This document shows, in pieces, positions 1 to 11,584 of a stretch of DNA of 64,000 nt. The stretch spans positions 23,252,501 through 23,316,500 of the forward strand of contig OZ017799.1 in the NCBI GenBank assembly GCA_963969395.1, read 5' to 3'. The notes under the pieces are model-generated. The model searched no databases. It was not told where the DNA came from and saw only the letters and a program-made list of their open reading frames with translations. The position numbers were made by a program, and so were the translations under genes. Positions within the stretch are counted from its first letter, which is position 1; each line of letters starts with the position of its first letter. The DNA is from Pseudoscleropodium purum (taxonomy: Eukaryota; Streptophyta; Bryopsida; Hypnales; Brachytheciaceae).

Positions 1-1434
1 AACCTTTAGTATTTTAGTTCTAAAGAATAAGAATAATAAATTGGAAAATCTATAACCTATTTTATTCTTACAAAGACACTAATATTGTCCTTTTCCTAAT
101 TGGATAAATTTATGTAGCTTAAACTAGAGCTAATAATACACTTGACCCTTTCAAATGACATTGTTCTTTAGGAGAAATTGGCTTTTAAATTAAGTTGCAT
201 ATATTTACAACTTCACTTGTGGAACTTGTAAAATCAAATGTATACATAACATGTCAAATTTTCAAGATACATTGAAAATGTCCAAGTACAAAATGTGTCA
301 ATAGAAAGGGTTGAAATCACTAATTACTACTAAAGTTAGACTAGGCCAAGCAAGAAATATTTATAGATTCCTAGAACTTCAAACAATTAGAGTCTGTCAT
401 TAGAAAATGTGTAGGAACATTGCTTACCACTAAAGTGAGAATTTACTAGTTGACTAAGAAATAACTCTAAGTTCTTGAAAATTTACACAATTGTATCATT
501 GTTTGTTTAGTAAAGAGTGTTTTTGCTTGTGATGTACATTATAGGGCTAATATTTGTTTCAAAATGTTTCAAAATTCAAATATCTCTACAAGGTTTCAAA
601 ATTGCCTACAACCAATTAACTGAACCAAGTTTATTAGTTAGTGCTACACTCTAATGCTAGCCCTCAACTAAGGGTGAGTACTCTTAACTAAGTAACTTAG
701 AGCATCTTGAGTCCAACTTGTAATATGTGCCCAACAAAGTACACTTTTATCAATTCTTCAATTTCAAGGGACCCAACCATAGTCTCTATAAGTTCCCAAA
801 AAATAGTTAATGCACCAATCATGTCATCTTATTTAGATTTTTTGACAAGATCCCATCTCAAGAGTAATCATGCACGAGAACCTACCTAAATTTAATCTTA
901 GAAGATGCTTTGAGGGATTGGATACATTGAAATTTGAAGAGTTGATTTGTTCAACTAATAGAAGAAGCTACATTTTATCTATTTTGTTGAGTATCAAATA
1001 GCTTACTAGGCTACACTGAGGACGTTCTTACTAGAAAAAGTGTTCATAAACAAGTTCTTAAAGTACAAATGCCTATCATTGAGCTTTGTCTCAATTTTGC
1101 CCTCACTTGTACTGGCAGACTACATTTTGTATTCTAAAGTGTGCATAGGTGCTACACAAAGGTAGAATTGAGACCAAGTTAGTGAAAGATATGTGCACCT
1201 TATATCCTCTCCATCAATTGCAATCATATATGATGTTCATTATGTACTAGGCCTTGAGTCCCTAGTACATTGAATTATTATATAAACTATATAGATTGTA
1301 AGGAAACTCAAGAAAGTACAAGAATACAATTCATTGTGCTATTATTGATTGTTTGTAAGGGAGGCAATCCATTCCTAACTGCTTAAGTATTACTACACAT
1401 TTGCGGGGTGAGTTACTAGACTAGATCAATTTTC
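1..1434. other. AT-rich intergenic DNA, no gene recognised
   Basis: Both strands are closed by frequent stops; the longest open stretch, near 707-889, is short and has no recognisable motif. I see no RNA gene or clear element here. Confidence 0.5.
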
Positions 1435-1439
1435 CAATG

Positions 1440-1690
1440 AGGAGAAATAGATTATAGAATGTTAACATAATTTTCCAAATTTTTTTTTGCAAAAAAAAAT
1501 TACTAAGAATTTTTGAGCAAAAGATTATGTTCTTCCCATTCCACTCATATAAACTTTTTTATTTCCGACGAAGGGCTAGTTGCAAATCCACCAAGGGGTT
1601 GGTTGCAATATTGAGAGTCTAGTAGCTAATCTTAAAATACCACAATTGCCCCAGAAATCACACCACAATTAATTATTGTTAATCTCTTCC
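1440..1690. repeat. Diverged dispersed repeat, relative of 49776-50123
   Basis: The stretch from about 1545 to 1680 (a 'ggttggttgcaa' core, then a 'ccacaattaattattg' type string) resembles 49910-50030 in order and spacing. The wider family, with a 'aaatttttcccatgtagg' signature, also occurs at 9397-9770 and 27415-27839. The similarity is weak and was judged by eye. Confidence 0.35.
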
Positions 1691-1744
1691 TGCACAAAAA
1701 GATAATTGTCTACAATACTTGAATGGAGTGGTGATCAAGAATGG

Positions 1745-2003
1745 GTTGCCTCCCAATTAAGAAAATATTACATATGTAGATCTCAATGATGTATTTATTT
1801 ATGTTTTGCATATGATATTGGTTTGTTTTTTTATCAATTGTTTTGTAGCAATTGTACAAATGTAGAATATGCAAATATAATGTGAAATATTTATTTAATT
1901 TGTTGAAAAATGTATTGATAGTTTGAAACACCAAGGTATACATAGTACAAGAAATTGTATTATTTTCTTATTCTATTAAAGGATGCTACTAAAAGTGCTG
2001 AAA
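1745..2003. repeat. Left arm of a long inverted-repeat element
   Basis: Read in reverse complement, this arm matches 2822-2865 followed by 3757-3972. Shared landmarks are 'acatatgtagatctc', 'gtttgaaacaccaaggtat' and 'ctattaaaggatgctact'. The arms are about 260 bp and enclose about 820 bp of AT-rich loop without coding capacity. This is a foldback or MITE-like structure. Its superfamily is not clear, because the outer ends show no certain target duplication. Confidence 0.75.
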
Positions 2004-2865
2004 TCACTTTATTATAATTTAATGTAGCACAAGTTTCAAAATCTTATACAATGTCAACATGTAGTACAATACCTTGAAACTAATGATTGGGGTAAGTACA
2101 TATACTATGATATTGATTAATGATTACAAGTAAGTTTTATCTCAAAGAATTTTATTAAGAAATTTCAATACTATTTTCAATATCAAGTCAAATGAACAAA
2201 TATATTTTTGTGTGGATAGAATTACAAATGTATGCTACAAACTTCTAGCCAAAGGAATGTGGTAACAACCCATGGATGCACCTTTTGTATTATATGTAGG
2301 AATCATTAGCATTAAAAAGTCTTAGAGGATGGCTTTTGTAAAAATTATATCAAATTAAAAAGATTAAAAAGTTGGGTGGGATCAAATTAAAAATAAATTA
2401 AATGTAGAAAATGTTGGGTTTCATACATATTAGAAAAAAACTCGCAATACATATGAAGAATTGAAAGACCTATGCATAGTTTATAAATTTTATATAAAAC
2501 TTTCCCTCTAATAAAGATTAAATTTTAAGAGATATTATAGAAATTAGATAGCTCAAGATATGATACATGTAATAAAAGATTTTCATATAATTGGGTTTTT
2601 CATGCTACTATTGTCCTCAAAAATATTCATTTCATGTATAAAATTACATTTCTAAATTCTTTGAGATTTAAATAAAATTATATCTATTGAGATTGGACTA
2701 AAATGCATTACAAGTGATTATAACCAAGCCTATATAATATTGGAATTGGTTACCAAGGTGTAACAATAAAACAAATGCATATATAAATGATTTCATTAAA
2801 AGTTACGATAGAAAGTTAGATCATTTTCAGTAGCATCCTTTAATAGAATAAAAAAATAATACAAT

Positions 2866-3753
2866 CACTAGAAGAAAAATGTGCTCAGCACAATCGACTA
2901 CTATGCAACTATCATGCAACTAGTTTCTTCTCTATTAGCACCAAATCTAATGTAATTGTTTTTTGTTGTTGTTTTACAACATTCATACAATGTTTGGTTG
3001 CAAAGTAGTCATTCTATAGTTGCAAAAAATGACTAGAAAACAACTAGTGTCCTATGCAACTATCATGAAACTGTAAAATGACTAGTTGTTTCTTAGTTGC
3101 ACACTAGTTGTTTTCTAGATGCTTTCAAAGTTCATTTCCATTTGTTTTATATTAATTATCCCATATCAATTGTAAAGATTACCAATAGATTGAACATTAA
3201 AGACTCGTAAGTTGCTGAAGTTTTATACAATAAATTCTTTTGATAGAATTCTTAGAAATTTGTAATTTGTAGATATCTACAATTTGGTAGAAATTAAAAA
3301 AATAATTAAAATTCAAGAAATTTTAAATCTATGAAATTGAATTTTTGAAATCTAGGAAGAAGGTAGATCTGAAATTCTAAAATCTAGGAAGAAAGTAGAT
3401 CTGAAATTCTAAAATTCAGGAAGAAGGTAGATTTGAAATTCTAAAATCTAGAAAAAGGTAGTTCTAAAATTCTAAAATCTTTAAATAAAGTAGATATGAA
3501 ATTTTGAAATCTACAAATCATTGAGATGAATATTTTAAAATTTGTAAATCTACAAATTGCAAACAAGTTGCATACGAGGATGAAGTTTTCTGCAGGGTGT
3601 CGGATGACAAAAAAACTCGCAACTAGTTTGCAACTAATGCAACTTGTCCACTGCAACTATGGGCTCTATATTTTCACCTAGTTGCAAACATCCTATGCAA
3701 CTACAAAACGAGTTGCATATTGTAGTTGCAAAACCCTTCATTTTTTTGGAGTG
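2866..3753. mobile_element. Non-autonomous CACTA (En/Spm-type) transposon, 888 bp
   Basis: The left end reads CACTAGAAGAAAAATG and the right end, in reverse complement, CACTCCAAAAAAATG. The element is flanked by a 3-bp AAT duplication (2863-2865 and 3754-3756), the target size known for CACTA elements. The first 250 bp and last 150 bp are packed with GCAACTA/TAGTTGC-type motifs in both orientations. This matches the subterminal repeat arrays that CACTA transposases bind. No transposase remains. The second TIR has lost the A of CACTA. The matching empty site lies in the opposite arm of the surrounding inverted repeat. Confidence 0.8.
3348..3506. repeat. Five-unit 32-bp tandem repeat inside the CACTA element
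   Basis: Units start at 3348, 3380, 3412, 3444 and 3475. Each runs 'aaatctaggaagaa' then 'gtagatctgaaattcta'; unit 4 is one base short and unit 5 is diverged. The array is internal to the CACTA-type element and has no coding value. Confidence 0.85.
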
Positions 3754-4270
3754 AATTGCTTGTACTATGCATACCTTGGTGTTTCAAACTTTCAACACAT
3801 TTTTCAACAAACTTAAATAAACACTTTAAATTATAATGGCATGTTCTACATTTGTACAATTGCAACAAAATAATTGATAAAGAAAAACCAAAATTACATT
3901 CAAAATATGAATAAATAAATTATTGAGATCTACATATGTAGTACTTTTTAACAATCACACTCAAAGGAAATTGAAGATCAAATATATTCTACACATTGCA
4001 TCAATGCTTTTAAAATCTTTATAAGCAATGTAAAATTTAGCATTAGGTAATTACAAGGTTTGGGTAAGGATTTAGGATATATGACTTGCAATTTTAAATA
4101 AGTAGAAATTTACATAAATTACATATTTATACATTAACATTACATTGAATATATATAGCATTGAATAAAATCTATGAAGCAAATCTGTACTTTTTAGAAT
4201 CCAATGTTTTTATAAATGACAGACATCCAAATAGGCAACAAGGCAAAAGCCTACTATACACTTATAAATT

Positions 4271-4735
4271 GCTTCTTTTGTGAATTACAATTTCAGTTTT
4301 TTGATTTTGAAGGTGTGTAATATACCATTGGAAAGGTATTTCCAAGATCTTTCCAATGGTATATTACTTGCTTGTAAATTCTAAAGATTGAGGTCGCAAA
4401 TTGCAAATGAAGTTTTTTGCTCCTTCACAAGGGTCCATCCAATTGTTTGCACAGTCATCTGTCCATCTACTAAATGGGTGGCAATAAGGACGACGATGTG
4501 GACGGCTAGGCAAACAACTAGTTCGGCATCTTCTATGCACTTGCAACGAGCTTCTTTTGTCACTTGCAATTTTAGTTTTTTGAGTTTGAGGGCATGTAAT
4601 AAACCATTGGAAAGGTATTATTTTGCAAGACTTTTCTAACAATATATTATTTGCCTCCAAATTCCAAAAATAGAGGTCGTATATGGTGAAAGAAATTTCT
4701 TGCTCTTTTAGAATGGGCATCCGCCCAACTGCCAC
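4271..4735. repeat. Tandem duplication, period about 279 bp
   Basis: 'gcttcttttgt' at 4271 recurs at 4550, followed in both copies by an 'accattggaaaggtatt' string and then a 'gaggtcg' block. The copies differ at many bases, so the duplication is old. Small open frames on both strands here are by-products of lower stop density and have no recognised product. Confidence 0.7.
4317..4367. repeat. Perfect 19-bp hairpin
   Basis: 4317-4335 is the exact reverse complement of 4349-4367 (core ATACCATTGGAAAG), with a 13-base loop. The second unit of the surrounding tandem repeat holds only a degraded version near 4600-4650. Confidence 0.85.
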
Positions 4736-4739
4736 CTCT

Positions 4740-7700
4740 TGAGTCATTTGCCCGTTCGTTGAGTTGTTTGCTAGCTACCATTTGCTTATCAATTGTTTGC
4801 ATATTTACCCAGCCATCTGCCTTTTGGCCATTAGTGCTTTTGTTTTACAATGGATAATTTTTTGAAAATGACCATTTTATTTTGTTGTGCTTGTTGTGCC
4901 CAAATGTCCGATTTTTGGATGTAATTTTGCCTTAGACGTACCATTTTGTCAACTCTATGTGGAAATGATTCTTCTGTAGAGAAATTAAACATAGAAGGTA
5001 ATGAATTTTTACCTTTTCACAATTAATGCAAGTAAATATGTAAACTTGCAATTAGCATATGGGAGCTTTCTAAAAATTGTCCAAAAAGTTTCATAATTCT
5101 TTTAATTATAGAAGATGAATCCATCCAAATCAACAACATTTATCAGCAATTAGAAATTCACAAAAATTATCCAAGTAACGGTAAAATCCTACAAGAATGC
5201 AACCCCAAAGATATCTTGGATAGACTAGGCTCAATATAGGTACAATCAGGCAAAATTGTTAAAAAATAATTTGGAACCCTCATAAGTGGAGATGGGGAAA
5301 GGGGAGAGGCTAAAGGAAGCAACATTCTATGGATATACGGCAAGAAAAAGATACCTATAGGGATTTAAAAAAGGAGGAAAATCCATTCTCATAGACGAGC
5401 TCTAGATCCATAGTCTCATACAAACAGAAACCAAGAAGAGTCTTCAGTTGCTATGGCACAACTTTAAACCAAAAAGCAAATGATATTTCTATGATAAATT
5501 CTAAACTAGGGCATAGTGACAAGTAAATGGCTTTAATTTCTTAGAGAATTATAAACGTAGATACATGTTGTGTAATGTGCGCCTACGTAACGAAATCTAG
5601 CACTCATCTTTTCTGGGACTACGAAGTTACTAGGGAATTATGGCTCAAGACGAATTGACTTGCCATGGTGGCAAATGGCCTAATAGTGGACTTGTTAAGA
5701 GATGCGGTGCTAGGTAATCACCAGACTTTATATAAAGAATAGACTAACAAATTTGTTTATAAAAACCAATTGTAGGATCTTCTTTGTAATTTTGTATTAT
5801 GGCATTTATAGACAATTAGATGAAGCAAAAAATATGCAAGTGAAAGTATTAGCTTGACAAAGATTCCTACCTTAACCTAGATCTCAACACTCCATGTCGG
5901 GATGGCAATTTAGAGCACACTTATTTCATGATTAAAGAAAAAGAAAAGTTAGAAATTCAAAAAAATATTTTCTCATCGGAGTAGGTACTGTTGTTTTGCA
6001 CCTTTGGAGGCGGGTCCTGGCACTTCACAGAGTCAGACCCCCTTCTATAAATTCATTCTAATTTAATGTTATTGAAAGGGGACCAATGGCTTCCCTATAG
6101 AGCCAACAGGCTTTCAAAGTGGTAAAATCCCACTAAAAATTATGAAAGTATGTTTTAGCTTAAGTAAGTGCCTAGCCAAATTTCAAGACATTTTGACATC
6201 GACAAGTGCTAGAGTGTGGCAGCAGTATGGTGTTTTAACAGTTTTCAAAAACAATTGACCAATTGACCAATGTACTAGGTGCATATGGTGTCCAAACAAA
6301 GTCAACTTGGACTCTTTTTTTACTATCTTGTACCTTCCAAAGAACTTGAGCTAGTCAAAATCTCAAAAAAGGAAAAACTCCAACATTTGTATTTTCTACC
6401 TTTTCACAAGTTTACAATTCATTGACTTTTGCTTGCAAAATAGTTTAGAAAGTAGGGGGTAGGGAGTATTTTAGGCTCATTGGGGGCTTTTGAAGACAAT
6501 GGTGCATTTATTTTGGCATTTGGAGGATTTCTCCAAGAGCTGGAAAGATCACAATAGTAGTGTAGAATTTGGATTTTTTGATAATTTGGCTTTTTCATTA
6601 ATTTGACTTTTAAGTTGGAGTAGTTTTAGGTAATTTGAAGGGAGAGAGAGGCCTTGGAAAAGTACAAAAGGTCTCTTCCTCCCTTCACTTTGCATTCCTT
6701 TTTCATATACTTGCTTGGTTGTTTGAGACCAAAAATCCTTTTCATTTTGTTATTTTCACCAAATGTGGCCACATTGTTGAGATTTTGGGTACCTTGCCAA
6801 AACTCTTGTGTTTTCTTACAACTTGAACTATTTTTCTTGAATTTCCATCATTCTACTATGTTTTTAGCTTAACTCAAAAGACATTGGGATCCCTTTGCTT
6901 GAGCTTACTTTGTTATTGAAGTTTGAAGTCTTGAAATTCCTTGTCACTATAAGAGTATAAGTGTAAGATCTTTGAACATTTTTTTGGTGCAAATCTTCAC
7001 AAAGCCTAGACATAAAAATTTATTGTTGTTAGAGTCATGTTTGAATCACTAACTATTTTCTATCAAGCTTTTGAATGAGATCTCACAACATTATGTGAGA
7101 GAAGACTTTCTTGAAGCCTAGATGTGGAAAAACATGGTCCTAAGAGTCTTGAGTCAATTTTTGGAGGATTGGAGTTGGAATCAAGTCTCCAAAGTCTTTA
7201 CAAACAAAATTGTCTCAAACTTTTGTCTATGGAATTGGTGCTTACCCACTATACAACAAAGCATCCTCGTGTGACAAATTTCAAAAGTCTTATACTATTT
7301 CTAAATGTGAGAAGTATGGAGGTAGCTCCACCCCATACAACAAAGCTTTGTTCTTGAAACTAACTTTTAATTCTATATTTTGGGACTAATCCCCCAGACA
7401 ACGAATCTTTGTCTTTGGTATGAATTTTTTGCTTAATGTTTTGGATTAAGGGTCCCTAAATGGAGACCCAAGGTGGCAAGCATTAGCTAGAGTAGGATTA
7501 AAAATAATAATAATTAAAAAATCCAGACAAACAAACAAATAGCCAGCCACCTAGCCACCCCTCCAATCAATTGAGTATTGGATGCAAAGTGGATACAAAT
7601 AGCTAGTTTGGCAGTGCTAAGGCAACCAATTCAAGGAAACCAATTGTCCAATCACTAATAGCCTTCCATTAATTAAAGGTAGGTACTTAATTTTGAATCC

Positions 7701-7990
7701 ACATACATGTGTGAATACACAAAAACTAGGATGATACCACCTAAGCCCTAACTTTGTTTTTTTCTTTTTAAAACTTTAAAAATTCTACTAAGAAGTGGAA
7801 GGGTCTAAGAAAGAAAAAAATTGACATCCAAAATAGTTAAAGTCTCTCTTTTTATGTCTTAAGTGAAATAAGGAGAAACTTTCAATTCTACTTATAATTT
7901 CTATTACACTATAAATTCAAAAGTCAAGAAGTAAGAGTATTTAAAATATTGAGGCAGTATTTGAAAAATTTAGAATTTTGACAAAGAAAG
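4740..7990. other. AT-rich intergenic DNA without recognised genes
   Basis: Only short open frames occur, for example near 6635-6870 and 7124-7357, with no conserved motif. I found no convincing tandem array or terminal inverted repeat here. Confidence 0.45.
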
Positions 7991-8251
7991 TTTTGGAATT
8001 ATTGAGAGAAAGAATACAAAGCCATTGTATTCTGATGATGGGGGATCACAAACAAAAGTAAGAAAGGAGTATCAAACCCAAACTAAAGGCTGCCTTCTTG
8101 TATTACTCTACCAACTAGTGCTATGATTAACCATATGGATTAAGTTTGCTCTAGAAGGGTTGCCCCTCTCTATAGACCTAATGATTTAGCTACAAACAAC
8201 TCTAATTGGGGTCAGCCTATACTAAGAGCTCCTACAAGTAATCCTAATGTT

Positions 8252-8620
8252 TTATTCATGTCTTTCAACACTCCCACTTTGTTTGTTGCCAAACAATGGT
8301 AAACCCATCCCTTTTTGAAGAACTTCATATTGAGGCTTTGCAAGTGCCTTTGTATACACATCAGCCACCATGCGCTCCATAGGAATATATTTTATTTCAA
8401 TTACATCACTTTCAACCTTTTTATGAATGAAATGATGTTGAATGTCAATGTATTTGCTACGAGAGTGATGAATTGGATTCTTCACCAATGCAATGGCACC
8501 TTAATTGTTACACATGATAAATGTGCACTTCTCTTGCTCAAATCCAACATCACTCATGAGTTGCTCATAAATTTTTGTGCACAAATCAAGTCAAAATTCA
8601 AACCATGATAGTTGACCAAA
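8252..8620 (-). pseudogene. Ty1/copia retrotransposon fragment: RNase H C-terminus plus start of 3' LTR
   Basis: The minus strand encodes the closing part of a copia polyprotein. It contains 'NPIHHSRSKYIDI', 'HHFIHKKVESD' and 'ADVYTKALAKPQYEVL', matching the family's invariant end of RNase H (H-x-R-S/T-K-H/Y-I-x-I, H-F-I, A-D-x-x-T-K-A-L). A TAA stop at 8503-8501 sits where this motif normally carries a glutamine. Upstream sequence soon loses similarity, so the rest of pol is gone. Downstream, AAAGTGGGAG (8280-8271) looks like the polypurine tract, and TGTTGAAAGA from 8270 like the LTR start. The 3' LTR end was not found. This is a dead fragment. Confidence 0.8.
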
Positions 8621-9396
8621 TCCTCAAAAAATCACAATTTGGTTGCAAGGAATTTGAGAGGTTGATTCTTACAAGGTTAGCTCTTAGCCCATTCTAAAAT
8701 GCCATTTGTGTGAGTAATGCCCTGTCTTCAATCTAATGTGGAATGATCCATTGTTGGTCTTTTATTCACCATATATTAATTACCTTCAATTACATACATT
8801 AGTCTTCCCATTTAATTTCATATGGTCCAATTGAAGCAATCTTTTGCAAATCAAATAGGTTATTTGCATTTGCCTTGTTGTAAGTAGAGTTCAAATAGGA
8901 TTTTTGCATTTCAAAGCGTCAAAAGATATTTTTAATTTTCATCTAGGAGTGAAGTTCTTATCTGCAGTTCTATAAAGTCAAAGGAAAACTTTAGTTGGTG
9001 AATTCAACTACAATTATTTCTAATTGATGAAGACTAATCTTACAATGAACTAAATGTTACAAAGTACTTCTCCCATGTAATGAAGGTATATACACCTATA
9101 ATCATTCATTACTTCTCTTAAAAAAGGTTTTGGGCCCTTGAATGAACAAACTCTTAATTCACACCGCCCCAATAGTAGTTGGAGTTAGTTCTTTCTCCTT
9201 TTTCTCAAAAGAACTTGGCCCTTAATGATATGGTCACTTTTTTTGCTTTCATTAGTAAACACATATGAAACCTCTGAAGCCTTATGACAAATATTAATGA
9301 ATTTTATGCAAACTACACTAACATTGTCACATACTTTCAAATGATACTCTTGCACATATACAAAGTTGTAAAAGGCTCAAAGAGGATGATTACTAA
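8621..9396. other. AT-rich DNA, nothing recognised
   Basis: The region lies upstream of the copia fragment but has no detectable reverse transcriptase or integrase similarity in any frame. It contains no clear repeat. Confidence 0.4.
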
Positions 9397-9770
9397 AGTT
9401 GAAGCACCTGTAGTGGATTATTTAAAGAGTTGATGGTGAGCAATATGAGTTGTAGGAAATTTTTCCCATGTAGGAAGATAAGAAATATGGGGATTGTAAA
9501 TTTTTCCAAAAAAATTTGTGGAAATTGAAATTATTGTAAATTTTGGGAGGCAAAAATTACCGTTGACCAATGGCTAGCATGATCTAGAGTCTTGCAATTT
9601 CCATCATTCAAGAACTATTTTTCCACTCCCTACTTCCTACTTTTCTTGCACACTACCTTTAAACAAGTGTCATAACCTTATTAGTCACAACCTTGAAAAG
9701 GACCAAAAAATACACATTTCAAGCTTTTTTAGAAATTTGTTCTAGCCTTGGTTGGAAATATTACATCCTA
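9397..9770. repeat. Dispersed repeat, direct copy of the MITE at 27415-27839
   Basis: Long stretches match 27450-27790: 'atttttcccatgtaggaag', 'aaatatgggga', 'gaaattattgt' and 'gaaaaggaccaaaaaa'. The left end is probably near 9397; the right end is degraded. No coding capacity is seen. Confidence 0.75.
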
Positions 9771-10774
9771 CATGTGAGGATGTACAATCATAGTATTACA
9801 TGACGATACCTACTAGGTAAGCACACAAAGACACCCTCTTGCCAATACTTGGTGGACATATGGATGGTCAATGAAGGCTTAATTGGAAGGCCTACTACAC
9901 ACCTTGGGAAGTCTAAATTTTGTATTTTGTAGAATAATTGTAAGAAAAAATCCTCTATTTTGTGTTGTGTTAATTTTATATTCTCTATCTCTTCAATTGT
10001 AGCTAGTTTGGAATCATTGATTGTAAATCTGAACTCCAAATTTGTAAATTTGGTCATGTGTAACAAATAAAAAATTCTTGTGTTTTCTCCACGTGTAAAT
10101 CCACCCTTGTGAGGCCTACTTCAAATGACAGGTTGAGCATCCTACATTTTTTCAATTCTATTTTGAATGATGAATCATTCAAAGGCTCTTTATTTTTGGC
10201 AAAATTTTGCCAGGCTCTCAAAAATCTGACCTCTTTGGCTTCATCCCTCTAAAAACTAGCCTAAAAAATGAAGGCAACAAAGGGGACAATGTTAAAAAAA
10301 CAACTAGTTGTTTACTTACTGCAACTTGGTGAATAGTGCTTGCAGAATCCTCTTGCAAATACTCTAATTCATGTATAAGATGAGGTAAAAATTAGCCATC
10401 TCAAAAATTCACTACCAAAAGTAAAATGACCACCTTTTATTAAATGGAAGGCAAGAACCAAGCAAAATCAAAGCTTAGCCGGACATGCTCTTCACCAACC
10501 AACTTTTGACTTAAAATTTCTAAATATTTATCAAATATTGGCATCTATGTATTCCAACACATAATTAGTTTGTTAGATTACAAATACAAGGTGTCTTAAT
10601 TAAACTCCAATTGTTATCCTGTGCATGAATTGAGCAAAGAAAGTAATTTGCTTCTATGCCACAACATTATGTATGAATTTAGTAAACTTGCCCTATGGTA
10701 GCAGAATCATCTGCCATAGTCAAATAAGATAGTTGTAAGGGTCCTACATCCTCCCTTGATGTCAAAATGTGAAT
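9771..10774. other. AT-rich DNA, nothing recognised
   Basis: A 92-codon open stretch on the minus strand (9788-10066) has no identifiable domain. The region has no other supported feature. Confidence 0.4.
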
Positions 10775-11580
10775 AATATTTAAGGTAGGTACACCCAAAT
10801 GTACCACTAACCTTAAACCACTATGTGTACATCTCCAAAGTCAGTTTTGTACCTATGTGGAAGAAACACTTTTAGAACCAAACTTTGTTCCTAAATAACT
10901 TTTGCATACAATATCCAAATGCCACGTTCTCTAAAGTAGATTGCTATAAAAGCAACCTTTTAAGGGCTGGTCCGCCTTTTTCATAGTTTTGCATGAACAA
11001 AAATATTTTTAGCTCATTTTTCAGAGAAAGGAAAATGGATGCCAAACGTAACACAAGTGGTTTCATATTTTTTGAGGCATTTTTGAATTAGTTATGAATT
11101 TTCAAAGATTTCTGTAGTAGGTACCTATTTGTGACCATAGGTCTCCCAAAATCTGTCCCTTGCAACTTCTAAAGCGATTTCTGAACCATGGAGGAAATGA
11201 TTGGCTCTTGGAATAAAATAAATAATTTTTTCTTGATTCATTCAAGAACAACAATGGTCCATTTAAAGATCAACTCCCAACCATTTTACAACTAGCTATG
11301 GGGTGGTTGCAAGGAGAAGGTCACTTTTACAGCCATCTACCTTAGTGTGTTGGAACCTCCTTTCATTTGCCAACAAGAGCATATGAAAATCTGACCAGTC
11401 TAAAAATAGAAAATAGGCGCAATAGCAAAAAGTGGTGGTTTGGGGAGTACCCACCTTACTAAAATTAGTCGTGTTCAACTATAAGTGTCAAATTGTATAA
11501 ATCAGGCACAGTACTACTATGAAGCTAGAAAGTAGAGCAGCAAACAATGTAGTCAAGAAGAATACAAGTGCCAAGGGTGC
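10775..11580. repeat. Dispersed repeat with copies at 45360-45740 (direct) and 30615-30900 (inverted)
   Basis: 10940-11560 aligns with 45360-45740 ('tggtccgcctttttcat', 'gcacctatttatgacc' type strings). 10775-10935 and 11330-11455 align in reverse complement with adjacent parts of 30615-30900, where the middle is missing. It directly abuts the Tc1-type element at 11585. A related Tc1 relic abuts the copy at 45 kb, so the repeat may belong to a larger composite unit. Confidence 0.7.
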
Positions 11581-11584
11581 TGTA

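Larger units (their letters stand above)
2822..3972. repeat. Right arm of the inverted-repeat element, split by an insertion
   Basis: This is the inverted partner of 1745-2003. The arm is continuous only if the 888-bp segment 2866-3753 plus one AAT is removed. The joined sequence then reads 'aataatacaattgcttgtact', against 'aataatacaatttcttgtact' in the other arm. The left arm thus serves as the empty site for the insertion. Confidence 0.75.

Noticed and set aside
4364..4747. 127-codon minus-strand open frame with Arg/Cys-rich stretch
   Set aside because: It spans an old tandem duplication, overlaps equally open frames on both strands and has no domain.
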